Below are positions 30,356 to 38,071 of a stretch of DNA of 64,000 bases, piece after piece; position 1 is the stretch's first letter, and the number at the start of each line of letters is the position of its first letter. This DNA comes from Cupriavidus gilardii (GTDB lineage: Bacteria > Pseudomonadota > Gammaproteobacteria > Burkholderiales > Burkholderiaceae), in assembly GCF_008801915.1 (NCBI RefSeq), contig NZ_VZOV01000022.1, positions 1 through 64,000 on the forward strand, given 5' to 3'. Under the pieces are notes generated by a model. The model saw only the letters and a program-made list of their open reading frames with translations, searched no databases and was not told the origin of the DNA. The position numbers and the translations under genes are program-made.

Positions 30356-30808
30356 TCAGGACGGCCGGCGGCCGTACATGCCCATGCCCTTGACGGTGCA
30401 GACCAGCTCGCCGCGCTGGTTGACCGCCTCCCACTGCGTGTGCACGACGCCGCGATCCGGCTTGGACTGCGACGGCCGCTTGTCCAGCACCGACACAAAC
30501 ACGGTCAGCGTGTCGCCGGCATAGACCGGCTTGAGCCAGCGGATCTCGTCGACGCCGGGCGAGCCCATGCTGGCCGACTTCGACGTCATGTTGTCGACCA
30601 GCATGCGCATCATCACCGCGCAGGTCATCCAGCCGCTCGAGATCAGGCCGCCGTAGATGCTTTTCTTCGCCGCCTCCCTGTCGACGTGGAAGGGCTGCGG
30701 ATCGTACTGCGTGGCGAAGCTGACGATCTCGTCCTCGGTGATCAGCCGGGAACCGAGCTCGCGCCGACTGCCGACGACGAAGTCTTCGAAGTACATGGTG
30801 TCGGACAT
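30356..30808 (-). CDS. MaoC-family acyl dehydratase
   Basis: 150 residues. Starts MSDTMYFEDFVVGSRRELG, with the hotdog active-site region FATQYDPQPFHVDREAAKK, where Asp and His correspond to the hydratase dyad but the motif is D-P-Q-P-F-H, and SIYGGLISSGWMTCAVMMR. The two adjacent MaoC proteins could act alone or as a heterodimer; both keep their catalytic residues. A gap of 219 bases with repeats separates it from the acyl-CoA dehydrogenase upstream. Confidence 0.92.
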   Translation of the reverse strand: MSDTMYFEDFVVGSRRELGSRLITEDEIVSFATQYDPQPFHVDREAAKKSIYGGLISSGWMTCAVMMRMLVDNMTSKSASMGSPGVDEIRWLKPVYAGDTLTVFVSVLDKRPSQSKPDRGVVHTQWEAVNQRGELVCTVKGMGMYGRRPS

Positions 30809-30838
30809 GGGGTCTCCTGGGTCCTCGTATCGAATGCG

Positions 30839-30959
30839 TTTCTCCCTCGCCTCTCGGCGGGAGAGGGTTGGAAGAGGGGCTGGTGTCGACCGCCATCGGT
30901 ACTGCGACCGCCGCTGCCCTCTCCCCCGCCCTTCTCCCGCCCGCGGGAGAGGGGAGAAA
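30839..30959. repeat. REP-like inverted repeat element
   Basis: Two G/C-rich palindromic arms (about 30839-30868 and 30918-30959) face each other; the right arm contains the perfect hairpin ctcccgc-cc-gcgggag at 30934-30949. A related short sequence occurs at 4749-4772. This looks like the small extragenic palindromes scattered in Burkholderiales genomes. No coding function. Confidence 0.6.
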
Positions 30960-30968
30960 CCCTGAATA

Positions 30969-31003
30969 CAAAAAGCCGCGCCGGACGTTTGTCCGAGCGC
31001 GGC
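30969..31003 (-). terminator. Rho-independent terminator after the acyl-CoA dehydrogenase pair
   Basis: On the minus strand a 12-bp stem with one bulged base (30975-30986 with 30991-31003), loop AAAC, is followed by TTTTTG, 25 bases after the dehydrogenase stop. Confidence 0.9.
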
Positions 31004-31027
31004 CTTGCTTGCCTCAGCGGCTGGCCA

Positions 31028-32146
31028 TCATGCCGCCTGCTGGAATTCCGGCAGGCTGGCGAAGCGGCCAAGATGGTGGTCGACGTCGCCGAAGGTGGTG
31101 TTGATCAGCGTCAGCCGCTTGAACATGTGCGCGGCCGGCAGTTCGTCGGTGACGCCCATGCCGCCGTGGATCTGCACCGCTTCCTGGCCGACCGTGCGCG
31201 CGGCCTGTCCGACCCGCGCCTTGGCGGCGGACACGTAGCGGCGGCGCTCCTCGGGGCTCGCCTCGTCGAAGCGGGCCGCGGCCAGCAGCGTGATCGAGCG
31301 CGACTGCTCCGCATGGATGAACATCTCGACCATGCGGTGCTGCAGCGCCTGGAAGCGCGCGATCGGCACGCCGAACTGCTGGCGCGTCTTGGCGTACTCG
31401 ATGGTGGCGGCGGTCAGCGTGTCCATCACGCCGACGGCCTCGGCGCACAGCAGCACCGCGGCGTAGTCGGCGACCTGCTCGAGCAGCGCCCAGCCCTGAC
31501 CTTCGGTGCCCAGCAGCTCGCCGGCGGCGTCCTGGAACGTGATATCGGCCGCGTGCAGGTTGTCGATCGTGCGGTAGTCGCGGATGGTGACGCCCGGCGC
31601 CTTCGCATCGACCAGGAACAGCGAGATGCCATCCTGATCGGCATTGCCGCCGCCGGTACGTGCCGACACCACCAGCTTGTCGGCCTGGCCGCCGTGGATC
31701 GCCACGACCTTGGTGCCGTTCAGCTTGCCGCCCTTGGCGGTCACCCGCACGTCGTTCAGCGCATAGCGCGCCTCGCGCTCGTTAAACGCGGTGGCCAGCT
31801 TGACTTCGCCGCCGGCGACCTGTTCGAGTACGGCGTCCTGGCCGCCGGCCTGCTTCAACGCATAGGCGGCTGTCACCGTCGCCAGATACGGCTCGACCAC
31901 CAGGCCGCGGCCCAGCTCCTGCATCACCACCATCATGTCGATGGCCGACCCGTTGAAGCCGCCCTGCGCCTCGGGCACCGGCAGCGCGGTCAGGCCGAGC
32001 TCGACCAGCGCGCTCCATGCCGCTTCGCTGTAGCCGGTCTCGCTCTTGTAGGCCTTCTTGCGGGACTCGAAGTCGTAGCTCTTGTCGATGAAGCGGCGTA
32101 CCGCGTCAGCCAGTTGCTTCTGCTCGTCGCTGAGATTGAAGTTCAT
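31028..32146 (-). CDS. Acyl-CoA dehydrogenase (short partner of the adjacent dehydrogenase)
   Basis: 372 residues. The N-terminal helical domain begins MNFNLSDEQKQLADAVRRFI; the central beta domain is divergent (the usual MTEP flavin motif is not clear) and the C domain contains RFQALQHRMVEMFIHAEQSR and VQIHGGMGVTDELPA. In many bacteria such a divergent protein pairs with a conventional acyl-CoA dehydrogenase encoded next to it to form a heteromer. It is 13 bases after that gene. A GAGGAGACAGG site precedes the ATG. Confidence 0.9.
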   Translation of the reverse strand: MNFNLSDEQKQLADAVRRFIDKSYDFESRKKAYKSETGYSEAAWSALVELGLTALPVPEAQGGFNGSAIDMMVVMQELGRGLVVEPYLATVTAAYALKQAGGQDAVLEQVAGGEVKLATAFNEREARYALNDVRVTAKGGKLNGTKVVAIHGGQADKLVVSARTGGGNADQDGISLFLVDAKAPGVTIRDYRTIDNLHAADITFQDAAGELLGTEGQGWALLEQVADYAAVLLCAEAVGVMDTLTAATIEYAKTRQQFGVPIARFQALQHRMVEMFIHAEQSRSITLLAAARFDEASPEERRRYVSAAKARVGQAARTVGQEAVQIHGGMGVTDELPAAHMFKRLTLINTTFGDVDHHLGRFASLPEFQQAA

Positions 32147-32159
32147 GGTTCCTGTCTCC

Positions 32160-33362
32160 TCACAGCCCCAGGATCATCTGGCTGATGATGTTCTTCTGGA
32201 TTTCGTTGGATCCGCCGTAGATCGAGGTCTTGCGGAAGTTGAAGTAGTACGCGGCCAGCGGCGCGGCATCGTCGTAGCCGGTCACCGCGTGCTCGGTCTC
32301 GCACTCCAGGTAGTCGCGGTCGAACGGCTGCGCGTACGGGCCGACCGCTTCGACCATCAGCTCGGTCAGCATCTGCTGGATCTCGGTGCCCTTGATCTTC
32401 AGCAGCGAGGCCTCGGGGCCGGGGCCCTTGCCGGCGCTCTCGCTCGACACCACGCGCAGCACGGTGATTTCGAGCGCCATCAGCTCGATTTCCAGCGCGG
32501 CGACCTTGGCGCCGAACACCGGGTCTTCCAGCAGCGGCTTGCCGTTCTTCTGCTGCTGGCGCGCGACGCGCTTCAGGAAGCCGAGCTCGCGCTTGGAATT
32601 GCCGACGCGGGCGATGCCGGTGCGCTCGTGGCCAAGCAGGTACTTGGCGTAGGTCCAGCCCTTGTTCTCCTCGCCGACGCGGTTCTCCACCGGCACCTTG
32701 ACGTTGTCGAAGAAGACCTCGTTCACCTCGTGGTCCTCGTCGAGCATGATGATCGGACGCACGGTGATGCCCGGCGTCTTCATGTCGATCAGCAGGAACG
32801 AAATGCCCTCCTGCTTCTTGGCTTCGGGGTCGGTGCGGACCAGGCAGAAGATCATGTCGGCGTGCTGGCCGAGCGTGGTCCAGGTCTTCTGGCCGTTGAC
32901 GATGTAGTGCTTGCCGTCCGGAGTCAGTTCGGCGCGGGTCTTCAGCGAGGCCAGGTCCGAGCCCGAGCCCGGCTCCGAATAGCCCTGGCACCACCAGTCG
33001 GTGCAGTCCAGGATGCGCGGCAGGTAGTAGGACTTCTGCTGCTCGTTGCCGTACTTCATGATCACCGGCGCGACCATCGCGACGCCGAAGGGCAGCACGC
33101 CGGGCGCGCCGACGCGGGCATTTTCCTCATCCCAGATATGGCGCTGGGTCGCGTTCCAGCCGGTACCGCCGTACTCGACCGGCCAGTGCGGCGCCGACCA
33201 GCCCTTGCCCGCCAGGATCTTGTGCCAGCGCACCAGATCGTCCCGGTTGGGCCGGCGGTGATTCAGAATCTTGGCGCGAATGTCCGCCGGCAGGTTGGCT
33301 TCCAGCCAGCTGCGCACTTCCTCGCGGAAGGCGTTGTCGGCCGCCGTGTAGTTGAGATCCAT
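32160..33362 (-). CDS. Acyl-CoA dehydrogenase
   Basis: 400 residues, FAD-dependent. Flavin motif CQGYSEPGSGSDLASLKT near residue 130 with IVNGQKTWTTLGQHAD, then the interface segment LLGHERTGIARVGNSKREL and the C-terminal FRKTSIYGGSNEIQKNIISQ, all intact. It resembles the broad group of dehydrogenases acting on long-chain or branched or steroid side-chain acyl-CoA; the substrate is not readable. The ATG at 33362 has a GGAGACGGGC site; the upstream in-frame part overlaps the DUF1178 gene. Confidence 0.94.
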   Translation of the reverse strand: MDLNYTAADNAFREEVRSWLEANLPADIRAKILNHRRPNRDDLVRWHKILAGKGWSAPHWPVEYGGTGWNATQRHIWDEENARVGAPGVLPFGVAMVAPVIMKYGNEQQKSYYLPRILDCTDWWCQGYSEPGSGSDLASLKTRAELTPDGKHYIVNGQKTWTTLGQHADMIFCLVRTDPEAKKQEGISFLLIDMKTPGITVRPIIMLDEDHEVNEVFFDNVKVPVENRVGEENKGWTYAKYLLGHERTGIARVGNSKRELGFLKRVARQQQKNGKPLLEDPVFGAKVAALEIELMALEITVLRVVSSESAGKGPGPEASLLKIKGTEIQQMLTELMVEAVGPYAQPFDRDYLECETEHAVTGYDDAAPLAAYYFNFRKTSIYGGSNEIQKNIISQMILGL

Positions 33363-33451
33363 GCCCGTCTCCAGTGATGCCGGCTGCGGCCGGCAAATTG
33401 TTCTGGCCAACGCGCCCTCGCACCGGCGCGAAGGCGGGCACGGGACGCGAT

Positions 33452-33913
33452 TCAGTGAGCCGTCTGCTTCAGCGCATCCGGCACCACGAGCGGAAACGTT
33501 TCGATGCCCTCTTCGGCGAGCGCCTGCACTTCCTCCGGCGACGCCGTCCCGCGGATGCCGCGTTCCGGTGCCTCGTCGTAATGCATGCGCCTGGCCTCTT
33601 CGGCAAAGCGCGGCCCCACGTCCTCGGTCTGCGCCAGCACCTGCCTGACCGCCTTCAGATACAGCGATTGCAGGACCTGCGCCGCCGGCGGGACCGCCTG
33701 AGCCTGCTGCACCGGCGCCTGGGGCGCCGGCTGGCGCTCGGCCGCGCCAGACAGATTCAGGCGCGGGGCGCTCGGCAGCCGCGTCACCGCGTGGTCGCCG
33801 CAAACAGGACACTGAACGAGATCGCGCGAAATCTGCGACTGCGCATCGTCCTCCGAAGCAAACCAGCCTTCGAACCGATGGTCATGCGCACAGCGCAGGT
33901 CGAGCACCTTCAT
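33452..33913 (-). CDS. DUF1178 family protein
   Basis: 153 residues of unknown function. The N terminus MKVLDLRCAHDHRFEGWF and the CPVCG motif near residue 35 give a possible zinc ribbon (together with Cys8 and His10/12), then an Ala/Pro/Gln-rich linker and the conserved C-terminal MHYDEAPERGIRGTASPEE and GIETFPLVVPD. Its conserved position near NUDIX and complex I genes in Burkholderiales is known, the role is not. It is the first gene of the acyl-CoA operon here. Confidence 0.88.
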   Translation of the reverse strand: MKVLDLRCAHDHRFEGWFASEDDAQSQISRDLVQCPVCGDHAVTRLPSAPRLNLSGAAERQPAPQAPVQQAQAVPPAAQVLQSLYLKAVRQVLAQTEDVGPRFAEEARRMHYDEAPERGIRGTASPEEVQALAEEGIETFPLVVPDALKQTAH

Positions 33914-33962
33914 GATGTTTCCAGCCCGTCAAAGCAATATTAGCCGTGAATCGCAAATTTGT

Positions 33963-33980
33963 GAACGGTCGTTCTAATTT
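33963..33980. promoter_or_regulatory. Palindrome before DUF1178/acyl-CoA operon, TetR-type operator candidate
   Basis: gaacg-gt-cgttc (33963-33974) followed by taattt. It shares the core ACG-NN-CGT-N-CTAATTT with the site at 5565-5583 before the 3-hydroxyacyl-CoA dehydrogenase. It lies 50 bases upstream of the DUF1178 start, at promoter distance. Confidence 0.5.
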
Positions 33981-34060
33981 TTTCCTGACCGCGGCCAGCC
34001 CCGGGGGCCGGCGTCAGGCGAAGATGGTAGCGTCCTGGTGAATTTAAAGATGGGCTGCGC

Positions 34061-34705
34061 TCAGTCCGGCACCTTCTGCTCGCCCGGCTGCCAGGCGCCG
34101 GACAGCACCTTTTCCAGCCAGAACGCGCCGATGATGGTCTTGACGTCGGTGATTCGGCCCTGGCGGACCCAGTCGATCACCTGCCCCGCCGGCACAATCA
34201 GCGTTTCCAGGAATTCGCCGTCGTCGAGCGCCGCCTCGCCGGCGGTCAGCTCGCGCGCCAGGAACAGGTCGATGAACTCGGTCGAGTACGAGATCACCGG
34301 GTGGATTCGGGTCAGATAGTCCCAGCGCGCGGCGCTGTAGCCGGTCTCCTCGCGCAGCTCGCGCTCGCCGCAGCGCTGCGCCCCCTCCTGCGGATCGAGC
34401 TTGCCGGCCGGAAATTCCAGCATCACCTCGCGCACCGCATAGCGGAACTGGCGCTCCACCAGCACGGTGCCGTCGTCGAACAGCGGGATCATCATCACCG
34501 CGCCGGGGTGCTCGACATACTCGCGGCCGGCCTGCTTGCCGTCGGGCAGCCGTACGATGTCCTGCTTCAGCGTCAGAAACTTGCCCCGGTGCAGCGTCGC
34601 GGACGCCAGGGGGACTTCCTTCAGATGGTCGTCGCCGCCCGCGTCGAGCGCTTCGGGAGAGACCAGGGAGGCGGCGTTGGCGCCTTGGGATCGGGATGAC
34701 GACAT
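34061..34705 (-). CDS. NUDIX hydrolase, ADP-ribose pyrophosphatase type
   Basis: 214 residues. The Nudix box is complete: GKLDPQEGAQRCGERELREE followed by TGY, preceded by VLVERQFRYAVREVMLEFPA, which is the ADP-sugar pyrophosphatase pattern. It probably hydrolyses ADP-ribose to AMP and ribose-5-phosphate. The ATG has a CGGAGGGTTC site. It is encoded between DUF2818 and DUF1178, the normal Burkholderiales order after nuoN. Confidence 0.92.
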   Translation of the reverse strand: MSSSRSQGANAASLVSPEALDAGGDDHLKEVPLASATLHRGKFLTLKQDIVRLPDGKQAGREYVEHPGAVMMIPLFDDGTVLVERQFRYAVREVMLEFPAGKLDPQEGAQRCGERELREETGYSAARWDYLTRIHPVISYSTEFIDLFLARELTAGEAALDDGEFLETLIVPAGQVIDWVRQGRITDVKTIIGAFWLEKVLSGAWQPGEQKVPD

Positions 34706-34753
34706 GAACCCTCCGGGATGGCGAGGCCGCCGAAGGTCATGCCGGGTTCGGCG

Positions 34754-35062
34754 TCAGCTCGCGCGATGTTTGACCAGGTATTGCCAGGTGTAGCCGGGGA
34801 AGGCGAACACCAGCATCAGGCAGGCGGTGATCGCATAGAACTGCCAGCCCTGGGCAAAGCGATTGCCCAGGCCGGCCTCGACCGCGAAGCCCACCGCGCC
34901 GACCAGCAGATAGTAGACGATCAGCTCGGCGAGCCGCACCCAGAACGGCTTGCGCGGCTTGCCGAGCGGAATGACCGCGAACAGGCGCTGGTTGACAAAC
35001 GGCAGATTGGCACAGGCCAATGCCAGCAGGATGACAAACCAGCCGCCCGCGGATGCGCTCAT
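34754..35062 (-). CDS. DUF2818 family membrane protein
   Basis: 102 residues with three hydrophobic segments (about 8-28, 42-62, 74-94) and a basic loop PLGKPRKPFWVRL. It is an inner-membrane protein of unknown function that follows nuoN at 34 bases in this operon, an arrangement common in Burkholderiales, which suggests a link to complex I or its assembly. No ribosome site is obvious before the ATG. Confidence 0.88.
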   Translation of the reverse strand: MSASAGGWFVILLALACANLPFVNQRLFAVIPLGKPRKPFWVRLAELIVYYLLVGAVGFAVEAGLGNRFAQGWQFYAITACLMLVFAFPGYTWQYLVKHRAS

Positions 35063-35096
35063 TGTGGTGTGCGTGGTGCGCGTGTCGGCCGGGCGC

Positions 35097-36572
35097 TCAG
35101 GCGCCCAGCGTGGTGCGCACGACCTGGTAGCACAGGTTCATCAGCGCGGCCGGGAAGATGCCCAGCACGACGATGACCAGGCCGTTCAGGCTCAGCAGCG
35201 AACGCAGGCCGCCCGAGGCCTCCAGCGTTTCCTCGCCGGCCGGCACGTCGAAGTACATCAGCTTGACGATGCGCAGGTAGTAGAACGCACCGATCAGCGA
35301 GAACAGCACCGCCACCACGGCCAGCCACGACATGCCGGCCGCAACCACCGCCTCGAGCACCGCCAGCTTGGCGTAGAAGCCCACGGTCGGCGGGATGCCG
35401 GCCAGCGAGAACATCATCACCAGCATCAGCAGCGCGAACCACGGGTTCTTGCGCGACATGCCCTTCAGGTCTTCCAGCGTCTCGGCCTCGAAGCCCTTGT
35501 TCGTGCGCAGCAGGATGATGCCGAAGGTGCCCAGCGTGGTCAGCACGTAGGTGACCGCGTAGAACATCGCCGAGCCGTAGGCGCTGGCGGCGCCGTCGGT
35601 CTGGCCGCCGGCCACGCCGGACAGCATGCCCAGCAGCAGGAAGCCCATGTGCGAGATCGTCGAATACGCCAGCATCCGCTTCAGGTTGCTCTGCACGATC
35701 GCCGTCAGGTTACCGATCGCCAGCGATACCACCGCCAGCACCGACAGCATCAGCTGCCAGTCCACCGCCAGCGGCAGCAGGCCTTCGACCAGGATACGCA
35801 GCGTCATCGCGAACGCGGCCAGCTTCGGCGCACCGGCGATCAGCAGCGTCACCGCGGTCGGCGAGCCCTGGTAGATGTCCGGAATCCACATGTGGAACGG
35901 CGCGGCACCTAGCTTGAAGGCCAGGCCGGCCACCAGGAACACCACGCCGAAGGCCAGCATCGTCGTGTTGACGCGGCCGGACTCGACCACGCGGAACACC
36001 TCGCCCAGGTTCAGCGAACCGGTGGCGCCGTACATCATCGACATGCCGTACAGCAGGAAGCCCGACGCCAGCGCGCCCAGCACGAAGTACTTCATCGCCG
36101 ATTCGGACGTCACGCGCGAATCGCGGCGCAGCGCGACCAGCGCGTACGACGACAGCGACAGCAGTTCCACGCCGAGATACAGCGTCAGGAAGTTGTTGCC
36201 GGTGATCATCACGATCTGGCCGCCCAGCGTGAACAGCGCCAGCATGTAGAACTCGCCGGCGTACAGGTCGCGGTCGCCGAGGTAGCGGCGCGTGTAGACC
36301 AGCGTCACGAACAGCGCCAGCGCCGAGAACGAGGCCAGCACGTTGGCCATCGGGTCGATCACGGCCAGGTTCGAGAACGCGTAGTGGGTCTCGCCGTTGG
36401 CGGCGTTCAGGCCGAACCAGACGGTCAGCACCAGCGTGATCAGCAGCGACAGCGGATAGGCGACGCTCGGCCGATTTTTGCCGCGTGCAAGGTCGATCCA
36501 GTTGACCGCCGCGATGGCGATCGCCAGGAAGATGATCGGGGCCACAGGCGCCCAAGTCGTGGTCGATTCCAT
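35097..36572 (-). CDS. nuoN: NADH-quinone oxidoreductase subunit N
   Basis: 491 residues, antiporter-like (Mrp-type) proton-pumping subunit with about 14 transmembrane helices. Conserved pieces are YLGVELLSLSSYALVA with the key Glu near residue 132, LAFKLGAAPFHMWIPDIYQG with Lys and His of the channel, and LKRMLAYSTISHMGFLLLG. Membrane arm of complex I. It follows nuoM by 18 bases. Confidence 0.97.
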   Translation of the reverse strand: MESTTTWAPVAPIIFLAIAIAAVNWIDLARGKNRPSVAYPLSLLITLVLTVWFGLNAANGETHYAFSNLAVIDPMANVLASFSALALFVTLVYTRRYLGDRDLYAGEFYMLALFTLGGQIVMITGNNFLTLYLGVELLSLSSYALVALRRDSRVTSESAMKYFVLGALASGFLLYGMSMMYGATGSLNLGEVFRVVESGRVNTTMLAFGVVFLVAGLAFKLGAAPFHMWIPDIYQGSPTAVTLLIAGAPKLAAFAMTLRILVEGLLPLAVDWQLMLSVLAVVSLAIGNLTAIVQSNLKRMLAYSTISHMGFLLLGMLSGVAGGQTDGAASAYGSAMFYAVTYVLTTLGTFGIILLRTNKGFEAETLEDLKGMSRKNPWFALLMLVMMFSLAGIPPTVGFYAKLAVLEAVVAAGMSWLAVVAVLFSLIGAFYYLRIVKLMYFDVPAGEETLEASGGLRSLLSLNGLVIVVLGIFPAALMNLCYQVVRTTLGA

Positions 36573-36590
36573 GATTCGTTCTCTCCCTGC

Positions 36591-38057
36591 TTACAGCTTG
36601 GACTGCGCCACGTGCGACAGCAGGTTGACCACCGATGCGTGCATCACATCGGTAAAGGGTTTCGGATGCAGGCCCATGTACAGCGTCATCGCGGCCAGCA
36701 GGCCCAGCATGACGAACTCGCGCTTGTTCAGGTCGACCAGCTCGGCGACGTGCTGGTGCTTGATATCGCCGAACACCACGCGCTTGACCATCCACAGCGA
36801 ATAGGCCGCGCCGAGGATCAGCGAGGTGGCCGCCGCCAGGCCGATCCAGAAGTTGTACTGGACGCCGCCCAGGATCACCATCCACTCGCCGACGAAGCCC
36901 GAGGTCGCCGGCAGGCCGCTGTTGGCCATCGCGAAGAACACCGCGAAGGCCGCGAACTTCGGCATCGTGTTGACCACGCCGCCGTAGTCGGCGATCTGGC
37001 GCGAGTGCACGCGGTCATAGAGCACGCCGATGCAAAGGAACATCGCGCCCGAGATGAAGCCGTGCGAAATCATCTGCACGATGCCGCCCTCGATGCCGAT
37101 CTCGCTGAAGATGAAGAAGCCCAGCGTGACGAAGCCCATGTGCGCGATCGACGAGTACGCGACCAGCTTCTTCATGTCGGCCTGCACCATCGCCACCAGG
37201 CCGATGTAGATCACCGCCACCAGCGAGATCGCGATGATGAACGCGGCCAGGCTGTGGCTGGCGTCCGGCGCGATCGGCAGCGAGAAGCGCAGGAAGCCGT
37301 AGGCGCCGAGCTTCAGCATGATCGCGGCCAGCACCACCGAGCCGCCGGTCGGCGCCTCGACGTGGGCATCGGGCAGCCAGGTATGGACCGGCCACATCGG
37401 CACCTTGACCGCGAAGGCCAGGAAGAACGCCAGGAACAGCAGCACCTGCTCGTTCATCGACAGCCTGGCCTGATGCCATTGCAGGATCTCGAAGCTGCCG
37501 GTCTTGTTGTACAGGTACAGCAGCGCGATCAGCGTCAGCAGCGAGCCGAGCAGCGTGTACAGGAAGAACTTGAAGGCCGCGTAGACCCGGTTCGGGCCGC
37601 CCCAGACGCCGATGATGATGTACATCGGGATCAGCGTGGCCTCGAAGAACACGTAGAACAGCATGCCGTCGAGCGAGGCGAACACGCCGACCATGATGCC
37701 CGACAGGATCAGGAACGACGCCATGTAGGCCGCCACGCGCTCGGTGATGACCTCCCAGCCGGCGATCACGACGATCACCGTGATGAAGGCGGTCAGCACG
37801 ACGAACCACATCGAGATGCCGTCGACGCCGAGGTGGTAGTTGATGTTGAAGCGCTCGATCCACGAGACCTTCTCGACGAACTGCATCTGCGCGGTGCCGC
37901 GGTCGAAGTTCACGATCAGCGGCAGCGTGACCAGGAAGCTGACGATCGAGCCGAACAGCGCGGTCCAGCGGACGAAGCCCGGGCTGCGATCCGAGCCGAA
38001 GGCCAGCACCAGCAAGCCGAAAAAGATAGGCAGCCAGATAGCGAAAGAGAGAACCAT
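36591..38057 (-). CDS. nuoM: NADH-quinone oxidoreductase subunit M
   Basis: 488 residues, about 14 transmembrane segments. Diagnostic motifs are FYVFFEATLIPMYIIIG with the conserved Glu, LAFAVKVPMWPVHTWLPDAH with the channel Lys and HVEAPTGGSVVLA. One of the three antiporter-like proton pumps of complex I. It lies 14 bases after nuoL in the same operon. Confidence 0.97.
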   Translation of the reverse strand: MVLSFAIWLPIFFGLLVLAFGSDRSPGFVRWTALFGSIVSFLVTLPLIVNFDRGTAQMQFVEKVSWIERFNINYHLGVDGISMWFVVLTAFITVIVVIAGWEVITERVAAYMASFLILSGIMVGVFASLDGMLFYVFFEATLIPMYIIIGVWGGPNRVYAAFKFFLYTLLGSLLTLIALLYLYNKTGSFEILQWHQARLSMNEQVLLFLAFFLAFAVKVPMWPVHTWLPDAHVEAPTGGSVVLAAIMLKLGAYGFLRFSLPIAPDASHSLAAFIIAISLVAVIYIGLVAMVQADMKKLVAYSSIAHMGFVTLGFFIFSEIGIEGGIVQMISHGFISGAMFLCIGVLYDRVHSRQIADYGGVVNTMPKFAAFAVFFAMANSGLPATSGFVGEWMVILGGVQYNFWIGLAAATSLILGAAYSLWMVKRVVFGDIKHQHVAELVDLNKREFVMLGLLAAMTLYMGLHPKPFTDVMHASVVNLLSHVAQSKL

Positions 38058-38071
38058 TTTCGTTGTATTCC

